Assembly: GCF_000341355.1 (NCBI RefSeq)
Contig: NC_020300.1
Coordinates: forward strand, 1,419,501-1,483,500
Direction of reading: 5' to 3'
Source: Bartonella australis AUST/NH1
Lineage (GTDB): Bacteria; Pseudomonadota; Alphaproteobacteria; Rhizobiales; Rhizobiaceae
Length of the DNA stretch: 64,000 bases
Both the position numbers and the translations under genes were made by a program. The notes below the pieces were generated by a model. The model was not told where the DNA came from and made no database searches. It was given only the letters and a program-made list of their open reading frames with translations. Shown here in pieces: positions 8,931-18,670 of the stretch (positions are counted from its first letter, which is position 1; every line of letters starts with the position of its first letter).

Positions 8931-9594
8931 TAGGGAGGGAATAATTTTCACATTTCTTTTTCACTTTATCGAGAACCTCTAAAGGGTCGTCATGAGCGAA
9001 AATCATTTCTTCAACAACAATGAATTCACATGTTGTTTTTAAGCTTTCCTCAAAAGTAATAGGATCACTCCCTGCTTGGATAAGAGCAGGAATTTCCATA
9101 ATTTCTGCCCACCATTGCGCTAACTGAATATTTCGAGGATGAGCATGTGGTTTTTTGTCAGCGCCTAATTTTCCGAACAGCAGATAATCAGCTCCATTTT
9201 CAGCAACGCTCATAGCACAATGGCGGTTACGCAAATTCCCAACACCGACTATTTTTTGTTCTTTTTTCTGCTTATTAAGGCTTTTCAGAGCGTCAAGGTC
9301 CCCTTCCAGATGCACACCATCAGCCTTTATTCGGCCTGCAATACGGCTATTATCAGCGATGAGAAGAGCAGCCCCACTGTTTTGAATATCGTCAGCGTAT
9401 AATCGGGCACTATTTTGCAAAAAAACTTCGTCGCTTTGTGGACCTTGCGAATCGTAAATGATCACGCAAGCAAAAGGTTTTTTAAGCAACATCTTACGCA
9501 AAAATGCGGGATCTACAGCGCGGCGAATATCCAAGGCTAAAACCAATTGGGGGGAAAGATATGGCTCTGTCGATTTATTTTTTCGCTCTATCAT
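8920..9594 (-). CDS. ThiE-like / TenI family protein
   Basis: TIM-barrel protein of the thiamine-phosphate synthase superfamily. Recognisable pieces are KADGVHLEGD, VGVGNLRNRHCAM and ENGADYLLFGKLG. Canonical ThiE has VGxSTH and a PxxPTxTK segment at the equivalent places, and these are altered, so true thiamine-phosphate synthase activity is doubtful. Rhizobial genomes carry a similar divergent protein near fba and the Sel1 gene. The ATG at 9592-9594 has AGGGG seven bases upstream; an upstream TTG in frame is less likely. The final codons overlap the repeat array before the Sel1 gene. Confidence 0.75.
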   Translation of the reverse strand: MIERKNKSTEPYLSPQLVLALDIRRAVDPAFLRKMLLKKPFACVIIYDSQGPQSDEVFLQNSARLYADDIQNSGAALLIADNSRIAGRIKADGVHLEGDLDALKSLNKQKKEQKIVGVGNLRNRHCAMSVAENGADYLLFGKLGADKKPHAHPRNIQLAQWWAEIMEIPALIQAGSDPITFEESLKTTCEFIVVEEMIFAHDDPLEVLDKVKKKCENYSLPTGM

Positions 9595-9631
9595 ACAGTA
9601 ACCCCTGCGCACCAAAATAAAGTTTTATTGT

Positions 9632-9898
9632 ATGAATATAACTTGCCAAAAGCAACTGATAGCCTTTGTTTCTTGTAAAGGTCCGTTTACGGCACACAAT
9701 AGTGTTCCCGATCACGACATCTCCCTTTCCTACCGTAATATACACATAGACATTTTACGTTCTTTAGCGCTGTTGACGATTTTCATCAACCATATTCCTA
9801 GAATATTTTACGAACATATAACGCATAAAAATTTTGATTTTTCTGATTCAACCGAAATATTCGTTTTACTTTCAGATATTTTTTCAATCTTAACTTGA
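9632..9898 (+). pseudogene. opgC: N-terminal remnant of OpgC
   Basis: The 88-codon frame contains RNIHIDILRSLALLTIFINH followed by THKNFDFSDSTEIFVLLS. These match the start of OpgC, the membrane acyltransferase-like protein that succinylates or otherwise decorates periplasmic glucans. Normal OpgC has roughly 380 residues and about ten transmembrane helices; here it stops after the first helix region, and the next kilobase has no matching frame. A terminator hairpin follows the stop by two bases. I read it as a truncated, probably non-functional remnant. Confidence 0.7.
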
Positions 9899-9900
9899 AT

Positions 9901-9924
9901 GCCCGCTGATATAAAGCGGGCTTT
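9901..9924 (+). terminator. intrinsic terminator-like hairpin
   Basis: The arms GCCCGCT (9901-9907) and AGCGGGC (9915-9921) pair perfectly around a seven-base loop and are followed by TTTATTT. The T-run is on the plus strand, so it would end transcription leaving the opgC remnant. The same stem sequence recurs in the terminator at 41114-41136. Confidence 0.7.
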
Positions 9925-11004
9925 ATTTACGTTGCACACAAACTGCAACAGCAAATTTTCCGGCTTTATAAAGTACAATTTCTCGTCATCTTTACAGTTT
10001 TGAGCTTTTTTAGCGCCTTTTTGCTTTGGCACTCCGAGCACCTTTTATCAAGTGAACACTCTCAGCTTATTCCTGGCACAACTTTTTACCGCATCTGTGT
10101 ATATTAAGCTTTAGTTAATCAATTAGGCTGTCATAATATTTTCCCACTTTATATGACTCTTACGATTTCTGCTCTTTTTGTACTGCGCCTTGACCATAAA
10201 TCATAAATATAAAAGGTGCCCTCTTGCGCTCTCCTTCATGGTTTAACTTTCTTGCAACCCTTATAGGATTTCTTATCCTTCTTACTCATTATCGGGGCAG
10301 CGGTTTTTGGGCCCTTTGTCGTGGCAATTTCTTTTTGTTACCGAACGCTCATAAGTGCTTTATCTCTCAAACAATAACAAAAAACCGATTCTCAATCTCT
10401 TTTATTGATTTTATTGGTCGGTTACATCACTCTCTTTACGGGGTTTACTTTAACTTGCGGGGGGGGGTGCTTAGGTGGCTTCCTGGATCCTCACTGTTCA
10501 TCGACTTTAATAAAAATTTTCTGAGCTTATCTCACCTCTTTCATATTTTAGCTTCACCACCCCCAATTTTCTGTTTACCGCGGCTTCGTAGACTGTTTCA
10601 CGTATCAAAAAGGCACTTTTAGAAGATTATGAGGGAAATATGACTTATGTTTTTGCAACCGACACCATTTTTGTAGATGCTCGGATAAATTTATAAAACA
10701 GTAACGACAAATATATTTTTTTTCAGACGCTCTCTTGATTGTGAGCGGCATCGCTATACAATCCGTCATCGCTATCATTGCGAAAATTCGTGGGATATCG
10801 TCGCCTGTTATTTTTTGAGCGTCAATAAATTCAGAGCACCGTTGCGAGGTAAAGTATTCTTGGTATAAGGCCCGTTATCCTTAATACAAAAAGCGCGTTG
10901 CGCGATAATCTTAAAGAAGCTATTCTAGGGAATGATGAAAAAACTGCTCAACTTTGTGTTTATTGGTTGTCATAGTTTCTATCTTGGTACGGGAGTGTAA
11001 GAGC
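9925..11004. other. gene-poor, probably decayed region
   Basis: About 1.1 kb without a recognisable gene. The longest frame (10224-10622, plus) has no familiar motif and an unlikely residue mix. A run of nine G lies at 10459-10467. The position next to a truncated opgC suggests decayed sequence, but no remnant beyond that could be identified. Confidence 0.5.
10459..10467 (+). repeat. homopolymer G9 tract
   Basis: Nine consecutive G bases in a gene-poor region, the longest G run noticed in the window. Such tracts slip easily during replication. No confirmed gene spans it. Confidence 0.8.
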
Positions 11005-11526
11005 GTGAGTGCACATGAACGTCCCCATGATAAACCTATTGTCATGATCGAGCACGATGCTTTTGAAAGTATTTTTGACCGTCTTTATGAAGAGACAATG
11101 ACTCTGATTGAAGAAACGGCGACTTATATTGATACAGAGGGCAAAATAATTGCTCGTTCTCTTCCGGCGGAAATCTCGGCTCTTTACGCAAAGGAAGCTG
11201 TATATTTGAGCACGCGGCTTATGCAAGTCGCTTCGCGGCTTTTACTCCTTCGTGCGGAACGTGAAGGAGAAATGTCGCCCGAACAAATTAAGCAAGAGAG
11301 TGCGAAAGTCTCTCTTCATACACCGTCCTTAGAGCTAGAGACAACTTACTGGGAAGAATTACCAGAGATTTTCCGCTGCTTTGTAGCTCAGTCGCTGCGT
11401 CTAGAAGAGCGGATGCGCCACGTGAGCCATGATGGAAGGCAAGATCTGTCTCAAATTGTCAAAAACAATAACCCGGTTAACAAACAAATTGCGCTCTTGA
11501 ACACGATTTTCCAGCGCCCTCAATGA
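11005..11526 (+). CDS. rcdA: RcdA-like cell-cycle adaptor (DUF1465)
   Basis: DUF1465 family helical protein. The Caulobacter member RcdA helps deliver the master regulator CtrA to the ClpXP protease. The conserved core is present: LIEETATYIDTEG, STRLMQVASRLLLLRA and EREGEMSPEQI. The frame is open to a TTG at 10954, but the GTG at 11005 is preceded by GGGAG at a suitable distance and gives 173 residues, close to family length. It lies upstream of ruvC on the same strand with a gap of about 280 bases. Confidence 0.82.
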   Translation: MSAHERPHDKPIVMIEHDAFESIFDRLYEETMTLIEETATYIDTEGKIIARSLPAEISALYAKEAVYLSTRLMQVASRLLLLRAEREGEMSPEQIKQESAKVSLHTPSLELETTYWEELPEIFRCFVAQSLRLEERMRHVSHDGRQDLSQIVKNNNPVNKQIALLNTIFQRPQ

Positions 11527-11802
11527 ATTTTGAGCGTCTTCCTTTCCTCAATAAAGTCTTAACAAGCAACGCTCGTTTCTCCCTGCATACTAAATGCGGC
11601 TACAGCTGTTACTTTTCAAGCTCAGACCCAATCCTTTCTTAACCCTTTCTCTGCATAAGCGCGCGATATAGACGCTATTTTCAAACTCAACTTCAAGCCT
11701 TCCCTAACATTTTTTAAATTTTGTTTACCTTGATATGTTCTTCTTATGTTCTTTTCCTATTCCCTCTATTCAAGCATATAAAAATAGCATAAACTGGGCC
11801 CT

Positions 11803-12312
11803 ATGGCAGAGACGATTCGTATTATAGGTATTGATCCTGGGCTACGGCGGACAGGATGGGGGGTCGTCGACCTATTAGGCAATCAGCTCCGCTTTGTCGG
11901 AGCGGGAACGCTCCACTCCGATGCACAGCGTGACCTCGCTTCCAGACTTTGCCAGCTCCATGAAGGGCTTTTAGCTGTCCTGCACCAATTTATGCCCCAC
12001 GAAGCAGCCATTGAGCATGTGTTCGTTAACAAAGATGCCACGGCCACTTTAAAACTTGGTCAAGCGCGCGCCATTGCACTCCTCGCTCCAGCTCAAAAAG
12101 GTCTCCCTGTTTCCGAATATGCACCGAATAAAGTTAAAAAGTCGGTCATCGGTGTCGGCCACGGCGCCAAAGAGCAAATCCATATGATGGTGAAAGTCCT
12201 CCTTCCGCAAGCTAAATTTGACAGCAGTGACGCCGCCGATGCGCTCGCGCTTGCACTCTGCCATAGCACCCACCGCACCGGCTTATCTCGTCGCTTAAAG
12301 GCCTGCGCATGA
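11803..12312 (+). CDS. ruvC: Holliday junction resolvase RuvC
   Basis: Endonuclease that cuts four-way junctions at the end of homologous recombination. The acidic catalytic residues are in place: Asp in [12 protein letters not shown] (residue 11), Glu in AAIEHVF (about residue 69), and the C-terminal pair in [11 protein letters not shown]. Its 169 residues are normal. The stop overlaps the ruvA start by four bases (ATGA), so the two are translationally coupled. Confidence 0.96.
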   Translation: MAETIRIIGIDPGLRRTGWGVVDLLGNQLRFVGAGTLHSDAQRDLASRLCQLHEGLLAVLHQFMPHEAAIEHVFVNKDATATLKLGQARAIALLAPAQKGLPVSEYAPNKVKKSVIGVGHGAKEQIHMMVKVLLPQAKFDSSDAADALALALCHSTHRTGLSRRLKACA

Positions 12313-12944
12313 TTGGCAAATTGAAGGGGATCCTTGAAGACATTTTCGACGACCATATTATTCTCGATGTGCATGGCGTAGGATATGTCGTTTTTATTTC
12401 AAACCGGCTGCGTCCTTCTTTACCAACTCTCGGCGAAAGTTTAAGTTTGTTCATTGAAACACATGTTCGTGAAGACGCAATTCGTCTTTTTGGATTTACA
12501 ACAAAAGCTGAACAAGATTGGTTTTGTCTTTTGCAAAATGTGCCAGGAGTAGGTGCAAAAGTTGCCTTAGCCATTTTGGGTATTTTATCGCCCAATGAAC
12601 TGACACAAGCAATTACACTCAATGATACGGCCATGATCAGTCGCGCTCCCGGAGTTGGCAAAAAAGTTAGCGAAAGAATTGTCGGTGAACTCAAAAGCAA
12701 GACGCTTCCCTTTAGCGAACATATCAAAAGAGTCTTCCCCCCTGCTTTAAATTCCCACTCAGAAGCAGCTAATCAACCAGTCGATGATGCATTATCGGCC
12801 TTAATCAAGCTTGGTTTTGAACGTGACCAAGCAGTTAATGCTTTAACTTCAGCGATGAATGACCTTGAAGGAGAAACTATTTCTTCAGCCCTTCTCATTC
12901 GCCATAGCCTCAAATTGCTTTCCCTCCCGCTTAACGTAAGGTAA
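12309..12944 (+). CDS. ruvA: Holliday junction helicase subunit RuvA
   Basis: Tetrameric junction-binding subunit that loads RuvB. Typical parts are [15 protein letters not shown] and GVGYVVFIS in the OB-fold, helix-hairpin-helix segments [13 protein letters not shown] and [17 protein letters not shown], and a C-terminal domain (about residues 160-211, [16 protein letters not shown]) that contacts RuvB. The length of 211 is normal. It is followed two bases later by ruvB. Confidence 0.96.
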   Translation: MIGKLKGILEDIFDDHIILDVHGVGYVVFISNRLRPSLPTLGESLSLFIETHVREDAIRLFGFTTKAEQDWFCLLQNVPGVGAKVALAILGILSPNELTQAITLNDTAMISRAPGVGKKVSERIVGELKSKTLPFSEHIKRVFPPALNSHSEAANQPVDDALSALIKLGFERDQAVNALTSAMNDLEGETISSALLIRHSLKLLSLPLNVR

Positions 12945-12946
12945 CA

Positions 12947-14041
12947 ATGAACAAAGATGAGAATCGACGCCTGCTTGATGCTGTTCCCCTTCCTGAAGAT
13001 CCGGACCGTTCTTTAAGACCGCAGACACTTAATGATTTTATCGGCCAAGAGGCAGCACGCGCAAATTTAAAAATATTCATTGAGGCTGCGAAAACGCGCC
13101 AAGAAGCTCTCGATCATGTTTTATTTGTAGGCCCTCCCGGCTTAGGAAAAACAACCCTTTCGCAAATTATGGCTAAAGAATTAGGGGTTAATTTTCGTTC
13201 CACATCGGGGCCAGTCATTGCAAAAGCTGGAGATTTGGCCGCCCTTTTAACCAATCTTGAAGAACGCGATGTTCTTTTTATTGATGAAATTCACCGTTTA
13301 AATCCAGCAATTGAAGAAATTCTTTATCCAGCGATGGAAGATTATCAGCTTGATTTAATCATTGGCGAAGGGCCTGCTGCGCGTTCCGTTAAAATTGACT
13401 TAGCCAAATTCACTTTAGTCGCTGCAACAACGCGTTTAGGCTTATTGACCACCCCATTACGGGATCGCTTTGGCATACCAATTCGTTTAAATTTTTACAC
13501 TATAGAAGAATTAGAATATATCGTTCAGCGCAATGCTCGCCTTTTTTCAGTGCAGATTAATGATGACGGTGCCCGCGAGATTGCGCGCCGCGCACGGGGA
13601 ACCCCGCGGATTGCAGGCCGGCTTTTACGTCGGGTTTGTGATTTTGCTCTTATCAAACGTGCAGGAAAAATTGATCAGGCTACCGCTGATGAAGCACTTT
13701 CTCGACTCGAAGTCGATTCCCTTGGCCTTGATCCGCTTGACCGCCGTTATTTGATCCTTATTGCAGAAACTTTTTTAGGCGGCCCGGTAGGGATTGAAAC
13801 AATCGCCGCAGCTCTTTCAGAACCGCGTGATGCCATTGAAGACATTATTGAGCCTTATCTCTTACAACAAGGTTTTATTCAACGAACAGCGCGCGGACGG
13901 ATTATCACAGAAAAAGCTTGGACACATTTAGGACTTTGCGCGCCTCCTTCCACGATTTCACCACAAAAGCTCTCTAAAGTGGGCGGGAAACAAGTTAACA
14001 CATCGGTACAAATTTCTTTATGGGAGGAAAGAGATGACTAA
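12947..14041 (+). CDS. ruvB: Holliday junction helicase ATPase RuvB
   Basis: AAA+ motor that drives branch migration with RuvA. Walker [10 protein letters not shown] lies near residue 64, Walker [12 protein letters not shown] near residue 108, sensor segment [17 protein letters not shown] near residue 164, and the winged-helix C-terminal domain contains [10 protein letters not shown]. At 364 residues it is slightly longer than typical because of a C-terminal tail. The stop overlaps the following ybgC start by eight bases. Confidence 0.97.
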   Translation: MNKDENRRLLDAVPLPEDPDRSLRPQTLNDFIGQEAARANLKIFIEAAKTRQEALDHVLFVGPPGLGKTTLSQIMAKELGVNFRSTSGPVIAKAGDLAALLTNLEERDVLFIDEIHRLNPAIEEILYPAMEDYQLDLIIGEGPAARSVKIDLAKFTLVAATTRLGLLTTPLRDRFGIPIRLNFYTIEELEYIVQRNARLFSVQINDDGAREIARRARGTPRIAGRLLRRVCDFALIKRAGKIDQATADEALSRLEVDSLGLDPLDRRYLILIAETFLGGPVGIETIAAALSEPRDAIEDIIEPYLLQQGFIQRTARGRIITEKAWTHLGLCAPPSTISPQKLSKVGGKQVNTSVQISLWEERDD

Positions 14042-14483
14042 AATAGCGCATCTCAGTGACGTTTGCACAAACCCTTTTCACGATCTTCAAGCACGAGTTT
14101 ACGTCGCTGATACGGACTTTTCTGGTGTTGTTTACCACGCACGCTATCTAGAATTTTTTGAACGAGGCCGCTCAGAATTTTTGAGAGATACGGGCGTCAA
14201 TAATATAGAATTAGCATCGGGAGCGCAGGGTGAAAAATTATTTTTTGTCGTTCGGCATATGGAAATTAATTTTTCACGACCTGCGCAAATTGATGACCTT
14301 TTGGTGATTAAAACGCGAATTGGCCATATTCAGGGCGCACGCCTTATTATAGAGCAATGTATTATGCGCGATGACGTAATTTTGGTGAGTGCGAAAGTTG
14401 AAATTGCTATTATTAACCAAGAAGGGAAGCCACGACGTCTCCCCAAAGGTTTATTTTCTGCACAATCTCCGACAGAGCAGTAG
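14034..14483 (+). CDS. ybgC: Tol-Pal-associated acyl-CoA thioesterase
   Basis: Hot-dog-fold thioesterase of the 4HBT family that accompanies tol genes. The catalytic region reads [21 protein letters not shown], with the family Asp and the Tyr-His pair. The 149 residues are normal. It overlaps ruvB by eight bases and stands 165 bases before tolQ, linking the ruv and tol genes as in other rhizobia. Confidence 0.93.
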   Translation: MTKIAHLSDVCTNPFHDLQARVYVADTDFSGVVYHARYLEFFERGRSEFLRDTGVNNIELASGAQGEKLFFVVRHMEINFSRPAQIDDLLVIKTRIGHIQGARLIIEQCIMRDDVILVSAKVEIAIINQEGKPRRLPKGLFSAQSPTEQ

Positions 14484-14597
14484 AGACGGAGACATTTATC
14501 GAAGTTTCTTTTTCCGAAATAATTCTTTGTTAATAAATTTTATTTTGTTTCGTTGAATTTAGAAACTGTAAAACAATATGCTTTATTGCGTATTTTG

Positions 14598-14637
14598 AGT
14601 CAGTCTTCCGTTTAATAAGTCAGTCTTCCGTTTAAAA
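14598..14637 (+). repeat. 20-bp tandem doublet upstream of tolQ
   Basis: Two adjacent 20-base units begin AGTCAGTCTTCCGTTTAA and differ at one position (TA against AA at the end). The second runs straight into the AAGGGGG that serves as the tolQ ribosome-binding site. It appears to be a recent duplication within the ybgC-tolQ spacer. Confidence 0.85.
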
Positions 14638-14648
14638 AGGGGGCGGTC

Positions 14649-15362
14649 GTGTCGCAAATAGAATTTACGAATCCCGAAACTTTTGGCATATTAAGCTTGT
14701 TTATGCAGGCCAATTGGGTTGTGAAAGTTGTCATGATTGGGCTGCTGTTTTCTTCTGTATGGAGTTGGACGATCATTATCGATAAAATATTAGCATACCG
14801 GCGCATGCGGAGTGACATAAAACGCTTTGAGCGTATTTTTTGGTCGGGAAGGCCATTGGAGGAACTTTACACTGTTTATAAAAGTCGGCGTGTAGACGGT
14901 ATATCCGCAGTTTTTATAGCAGCGATGACAGAATGGAAAAAATCATTCGTAAAAGGGAAGCAACCGTCCCTGAATTTACAAACGAGAATTGATAAAGCTA
15001 TGGATCTCGCTTTAGCGCGTGAAAGCACAAAAATAGAGTCAAGATTAGGATTTTTAGCTACTCTTGGGTCAGCGGCCCCTTTCGTTGGTCTATTCGGAAC
15101 AGTTGTTGGTATTATGAATTCATTTCTTTCTATTTCCGCATCTCAAAATACATCGCTCGCGGTTGTCGCACCAGGGATCGCAGAAGCGCTTCTAGCTACT
15201 GCAATCGGCTTATTTGCGGCAATTCCTGCGGTTATCGCCTATAACAAATTAACGCATGAAAGTGCGCAAATAATAGCGAAAATAGAAGGGTTTGCTGATG
15301 AATTTTCGACAATTATATTGCGGCGCATTGATGAAACCATAACATCTGATTTACCTTTATAA
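14649..15362 (+). CDS. tolQ: Tol system proton-channel subunit TolQ
   Basis: Inner-membrane MotA/TolQ/ExbB-type protein that with TolR converts proton motive force into movement of TolA. Three membrane segments are visible near residues 20-42, 135-160 and 175-200, the latter two in the conserved FLATLGSAAPFVGLFGTVVGI and AIGLFAAIPAVIAYN region. The start is GTG at 14649 with AGGGGG about seven bases before it. The length of 237 is normal. Confidence 0.95.
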   Translation: MSQIEFTNPETFGILSLFMQANWVVKVVMIGLLFSSVWSWTIIIDKILAYRRMRSDIKRFERIFWSGRPLEELYTVYKSRRVDGISAVFIAAMTEWKKSFVKGKQPSLNLQTRIDKAMDLALARESTKIESRLGFLATLGSAAPFVGLFGTVVGIMNSFLSISASQNTSLAVVAPGIAEALLATAIGLFAAIPAVIAYNKLTHESAQIIAKIEGFADEFSTIILRRIDETITSDLPL

Positions 15363-15373
15363 GGAGCGAAATC

Positions 15374-15826
15374 ATGGCGCTTTCTGTTGCTCCTTCTCCT
15401 CAAAAAAATACACGTAGGCGGCGGCGTGCGCACGGCTGCTTGATGAGTGAAATTAATGTGACGCCTTTCGTTGATGTCATGCTTGTCTTGTTGATTATTT
15501 TCATGGTATCTGCCCCGCTTCTAGTAAACGGAGTCCCTCTTGATCTGCCTCGTAGTCAAGCAGGGCCGGTGCAAGCCAATACCCCCCCGCTAACGGTTTC
15601 ACTTGACGAAAAAGGGCGCTTAGCCATTAATCATGATTATTATGATACATCTGAAGCTCTCATTGCAAAGCTCAAAGCTCAATTGAAGAACGGCCCTGCA
15701 CAAAAAGATCAACGTATTTTTGTGCGCGCCGCTAAAACTGTTGAATATCAACAAGTTCTACAGCTGTTAGCTGATATTCAGAAAGCTGGTTTTTCGCAAG
15801 TTGCTTTAGCCAGTTTGGCGCAATAA
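15374..15826 (+). CDS. tolR: Tol system protein TolR
   Basis: Partner of TolQ, with one membrane helix and a periplasmic ExbD-like domain. MSEINVTPFVDVMLVLLIIFMV near residues 24-45 carries the conserved protonatable Asp. The 150-residue length is usual. A textbook AAGGAG precedes the ATG, and tolQ ends 11 bases upstream. Confidence 0.96.
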   Translation: MALSVAPSPQKNTRRRRRAHGCLMSEINVTPFVDVMLVLLIIFMVSAPLLVNGVPLDLPRSQAGPVQANTPPLTVSLDEKGRLAINHDYYDTSEALIAKLKAQLKNGPAQKDQRIFVRAAKTVEYQQVLQLLADIQKAGFSQVALASLAQ

Positions 15827-15901
15827 AACCTATTATAAATATCGTATAACGCGCGCAATAACCGTGAGCAATTACCAAAATGGAAAAAGCAAGGCATAGG
15901 G

Positions 15902-17062
15902 ATGAACAAAGATCTTCATCATAATACAAAATGGAGCCTGATTTTGTCGCTTGCCGCGCACGTAATTCTTCTTAGTTGGGGGAGCGTGCATTTTATTAAT
16001 TCTGTTCCTTTACCGCAACAACAGTTGGAAGCTATCTCCGTTACCTTGGCTCCCCTGGACCAAGAGCTTTCCTTTCAACAAGGATCATTAAACGCTCCTC
16101 TTCGCGAAAATCCGGCACCACGACCGACCATGAAACCGCAAGACGAAGAAGATGCTCGCCATATTGGTGACGAGACAATCGATAATTTATCTCCGCTCAA
16201 TCCAAAGGAAAAACTGCAGCATATTGATGCAACAGTCCCACCCTCTGGAGAAGAAGAGGACACACTGAAGGCCCTTGTACCACCGCTCAAAGAACAAGAA
16301 TTGCTGGAACCAGAAACATCTCCTCAAATAACCGAAAATGAGGCCATAATCCCGCCGAAAGAACCAGATCCAGCGGCACCGCAGGTGCCAATGACGCCCG
16401 TTCAAGAACCAGAGTCGGTCGCGCCATTGGTGCCGGAAACTACTAAAGAAGCGGAACCACCAGCACCTGCCGTACCTGTTAAGAAAATAGAGAATCGTGA
16501 ATCGCCCGAAAAAATTGAGCTACCAGAAAAAACGCCTCTCCCACATCTCAAACCCAAACCGGCTAAGCAATCCGCCTCCCAAGACGCAAAAACTCCTAAG
16601 AAACAGGGAGAACTGACAATTGAAGATATTTTAGTGAGAGAAGAAAAAAATCTTTTGAATCGTACGCGCACTCAAGGAGGGGGCGCGAAGCGCTCCAATA
16701 AGCCGGAAGCTTTAGGCCCACAAAAAAACGTCGGTGATACCGCAAAAATGGCACAAACATTAGTAAATATCGCTGGCGCATGCATACAAAAAAAGCTTAA
16801 ACTTGTTGCCATTGGTGGAAATTTAGACAATCGTCCGATTGTGCATTTGCAGTTTTACTTAGACCGTAGAGGGATGGTCGTGGGGGAGCCGGTGATTAAA
16901 CCATTTAGTGGTGAAGAAAATCAGCAAGCTATAATGATGCGGCAAGTATATGCGGCCGTTTTTTCGTGCCAACCTTACGCAGACCTCCCGCGTGATCAGT
17001 ATGATTTATGGGGGCAAGGTTTTGATTTTAATGTTGATCCCCTTCGAGGAATGGCACCATAA
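15902..17062 (+). CDS. tolA: Tol system spanning protein TolA
   Basis: Energy-transducing protein that bridges inner and outer membranes. An N-terminal anchor (about residues 10-30, [17 protein letters not shown]) is followed by a long Pro/Glu/Lys-rich periplasmic stretch (about residues 60-270) and a compact C-terminal domain with the paired cysteines seen in TolA. Sequence conservation is low, so the call rests on architecture and position between tolR and tolB. The start lies 75 bases after the tolR stop. Confidence 0.9.
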   Translation: MNKDLHHNTKWSLILSLAAHVILLSWGSVHFINSVPLPQQQLEAISVTLAPLDQELSFQQGSLNAPLRENPAPRPTMKPQDEEDARHIGDETIDNLSPLNPKEKLQHIDATVPPSGEEEDTLKALVPPLKEQELLEPETSPQITENEAIIPPKEPDPAAPQVPMTPVQEPESVAPLVPETTKEAEPPAPAVPVKKIENRESPEKIELPEKTPLPHLKPKPAKQSASQDAKTPKKQGELTIEDILVREEKNLLNRTRTQGGGAKRSNKPEALGPQKNVGDTAKMAQTLVNIAGACIQKKLKLVAIGGNLDNRPIVHLQFYLDRRGMVVGEPVIKPFSGEENQQAIMMRQVYAAVFSCQPYADLPRDQYDLWGQGFDFNVDPLRGMAP

Positions 17063-17108
17063 AGAATATATTTTCTCTTTTAGTGAAAATGAAAGGATAC
17101 ACCCCGTT

Positions 17109-18428
17109 ATGACTACCGCAAAACGCAGCGTTTTTTCTTGGTTTATCGTCGCCGTAAGTTTGTGGCTTTCGAATTTATCGGCCCATGCACAGTTAAAAGG
17201 AACCATTGCGGGCGCTGATTTTAACCCTATACAAATCGCAATTACGAATTTTATTTCTAACGATTCGCTGGGACAAAAGATTACCGCGGTGGTCACCGCA
17301 GATCTTGAACGGTCGGGGCTTTTTTCACCACTTAGCAAAGAGTCTTTTCTTGAACAAATTACCAATATTAATAGCCAACCGCGCTTTTCCGATTGGCAAA
17401 AAATAAATGCACAAGGATTGGTGGCTGGGCAAATCATCAGAGAAACCGACGGGCGACTCAGAGTTGATTTTCGTCTATGGGATGTCTTTAGTGGTCAACA
17501 AATTAAAGGACGCCGATTTTATACAGCAACAGAACGCTGGCGGCGTGTTGCACATATGATCTCAGATGAAATTTATAGTAAAATGACGGGCGAAAGTGGC
17601 TATTTTGATACACGCATTGTTTTCATAGATGAAACAGGCCCGTACGACGCGCGCACTAAACGTTTAGCAATTATGGATCAAGATGGGGCAAATCTTATCT
17701 ATCTTTCCGACGGAAGTGAATTGGTTTTAACGCCGCGCTTTTCACCTAAGCGGCAAGAAATTACCTATATGGCTTATGGACACAATAAAACACCTCATGT
17801 TTATCTTCAGCAAATTGAAATGGGACAAAGGGAATTGATAGGTGCCTTTGACAATATGACGATTGCCCCGCGTTTTTCGCCTGATGGTCAAAAAGTGATT
17901 ATGAGTTTGTTGCAACATAATGGGAGTGTGAATCTTTACACTATGGACTTGCGCACGCGGACCATGACGCGCTTAACGACAACTCAAGCTATTGATACAT
18001 CAGCCTCTTATTCGCCAGACGGTAAGCAAATTGTTTTTTCATCAGACCGCGGCGGAAAGCCACAAATTTATAAAATGGATACGGACGGGGGTAATCTCCA
18101 GCGTATTTCTTTGAATGAAGGGAGCTATGCCACACCTATTTGGTCGCCGCGCGGTGATTATATTGCTTTCACAAAACAATATAAGGGGCAATTTTCTATC
18201 GGTGTTATGCACCCCGATGGGCGGGGAGAACGAATTTTGACCACGGGTTTTCATAATGAGGGCCCTACATGGGCTCCTAATGGCCGTGTGTTAATGTTTT
18301 TCCGTCAAGAGCCGGGTATGGGGCCTAAAATTTATACGATTGATATTACTGGACGCAATGAACGCCAATTACCTACCCCCAACGACGCCTCTGACCCGGC
18401 TTGGTCGCCCTTGCTCAGTACTCAATAA
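17109..18428 (+). CDS. tolB: Tol-Pal system beta-propeller protein TolB
   Basis: Periplasmic protein that shuttles between Pal and TolA. A signal peptide ([21 protein letters not shown]) leads into an N-terminal domain and then a six-bladed propeller built from WD-like repeats such as [27 protein letters not shown] and [12 protein letters not shown]. The frame is open upstream into tolA, but the ATG at 17109 follows GAAAGGA and begins a proper signal peptide, giving 439 residues. No pal follows; the next gene is fba on the other strand. Confidence 0.96.
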   Translation: MTTAKRSVFSWFIVAVSLWLSNLSAHAQLKGTIAGADFNPIQIAITNFISNDSLGQKITAVVTADLERSGLFSPLSKESFLEQITNINSQPRFSDWQKINAQGLVAGQIIRETDGRLRVDFRLWDVFSGQQIKGRRFYTATERWRRVAHMISDEIYSKMTGESGYFDTRIVFIDETGPYDARTKRLAIMDQDGANLIYLSDGSELVLTPRFSPKRQEITYMAYGHNKTPHVYLQQIEMGQRELIGAFDNMTIAPRFSPDGQKVIMSLLQHNGSVNLYTMDLRTRTMTRLTTTQAIDTSASYSPDGKQIVFSSDRGGKPQIYKMDTDGGNLQRISLNEGSYATPIWSPRGDYIAFTKQYKGQFSIGVMHPDGRGERILTTGFHNEGPTWAPNGRVLMFFRQEPGMGPKIYTIDITGRNERQLPTPNDASDPAWSPLLSTQ

Positions 18429-18670
18429 AGGAGAACTGTGCGTAGTGGGTAAATTAATATCGTGATGCAGGCGAAAAGCCCTAGCGATCCAGAGCGAACC
18501 GTCCGTCAGAGCAAATAAATGCCTCCTTTAGGTCCCCGTGCTCTGGTGGATTTTTGGCACCTCCGACTGTGTACCCGCGGCACCCTCATATAATGAGCGC
18601 CTCCTGCAGCAACCCCCCGCCGCTTATTATCATGATAGAGGCAGAGGGAGTGCACAAAATTCGCCTTTGT

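Noticed and set aside
9808..10041. Minus-strand frame of 77 codons opposite the opgC remnant
   Set aside because: It overlaps the opgC fragment and terminator hairpin and has no recognisable family.
10224..10622. Plus-strand frame of 132 codons in the gene-poor region
   Set aside because: No known motif, odd residue mix rich in Phe, Leu and Ser, and a G9 tract inside; probably chance.
16300..16560. Proline-rich repeated stretch in tolA, considered as a recombination or surface-variation repeat
   Set aside because: Low-complexity Pro/Glu/Lys linkers are normal for TolA and no exact repeat was found.
16950..17108. Upstream extension of tolB into tolA
   Set aside because: The extension lacks a signal peptide and overlaps tolA; the ATG at 17109 has a Shine-Dalgarno and starts a proper signal peptide.
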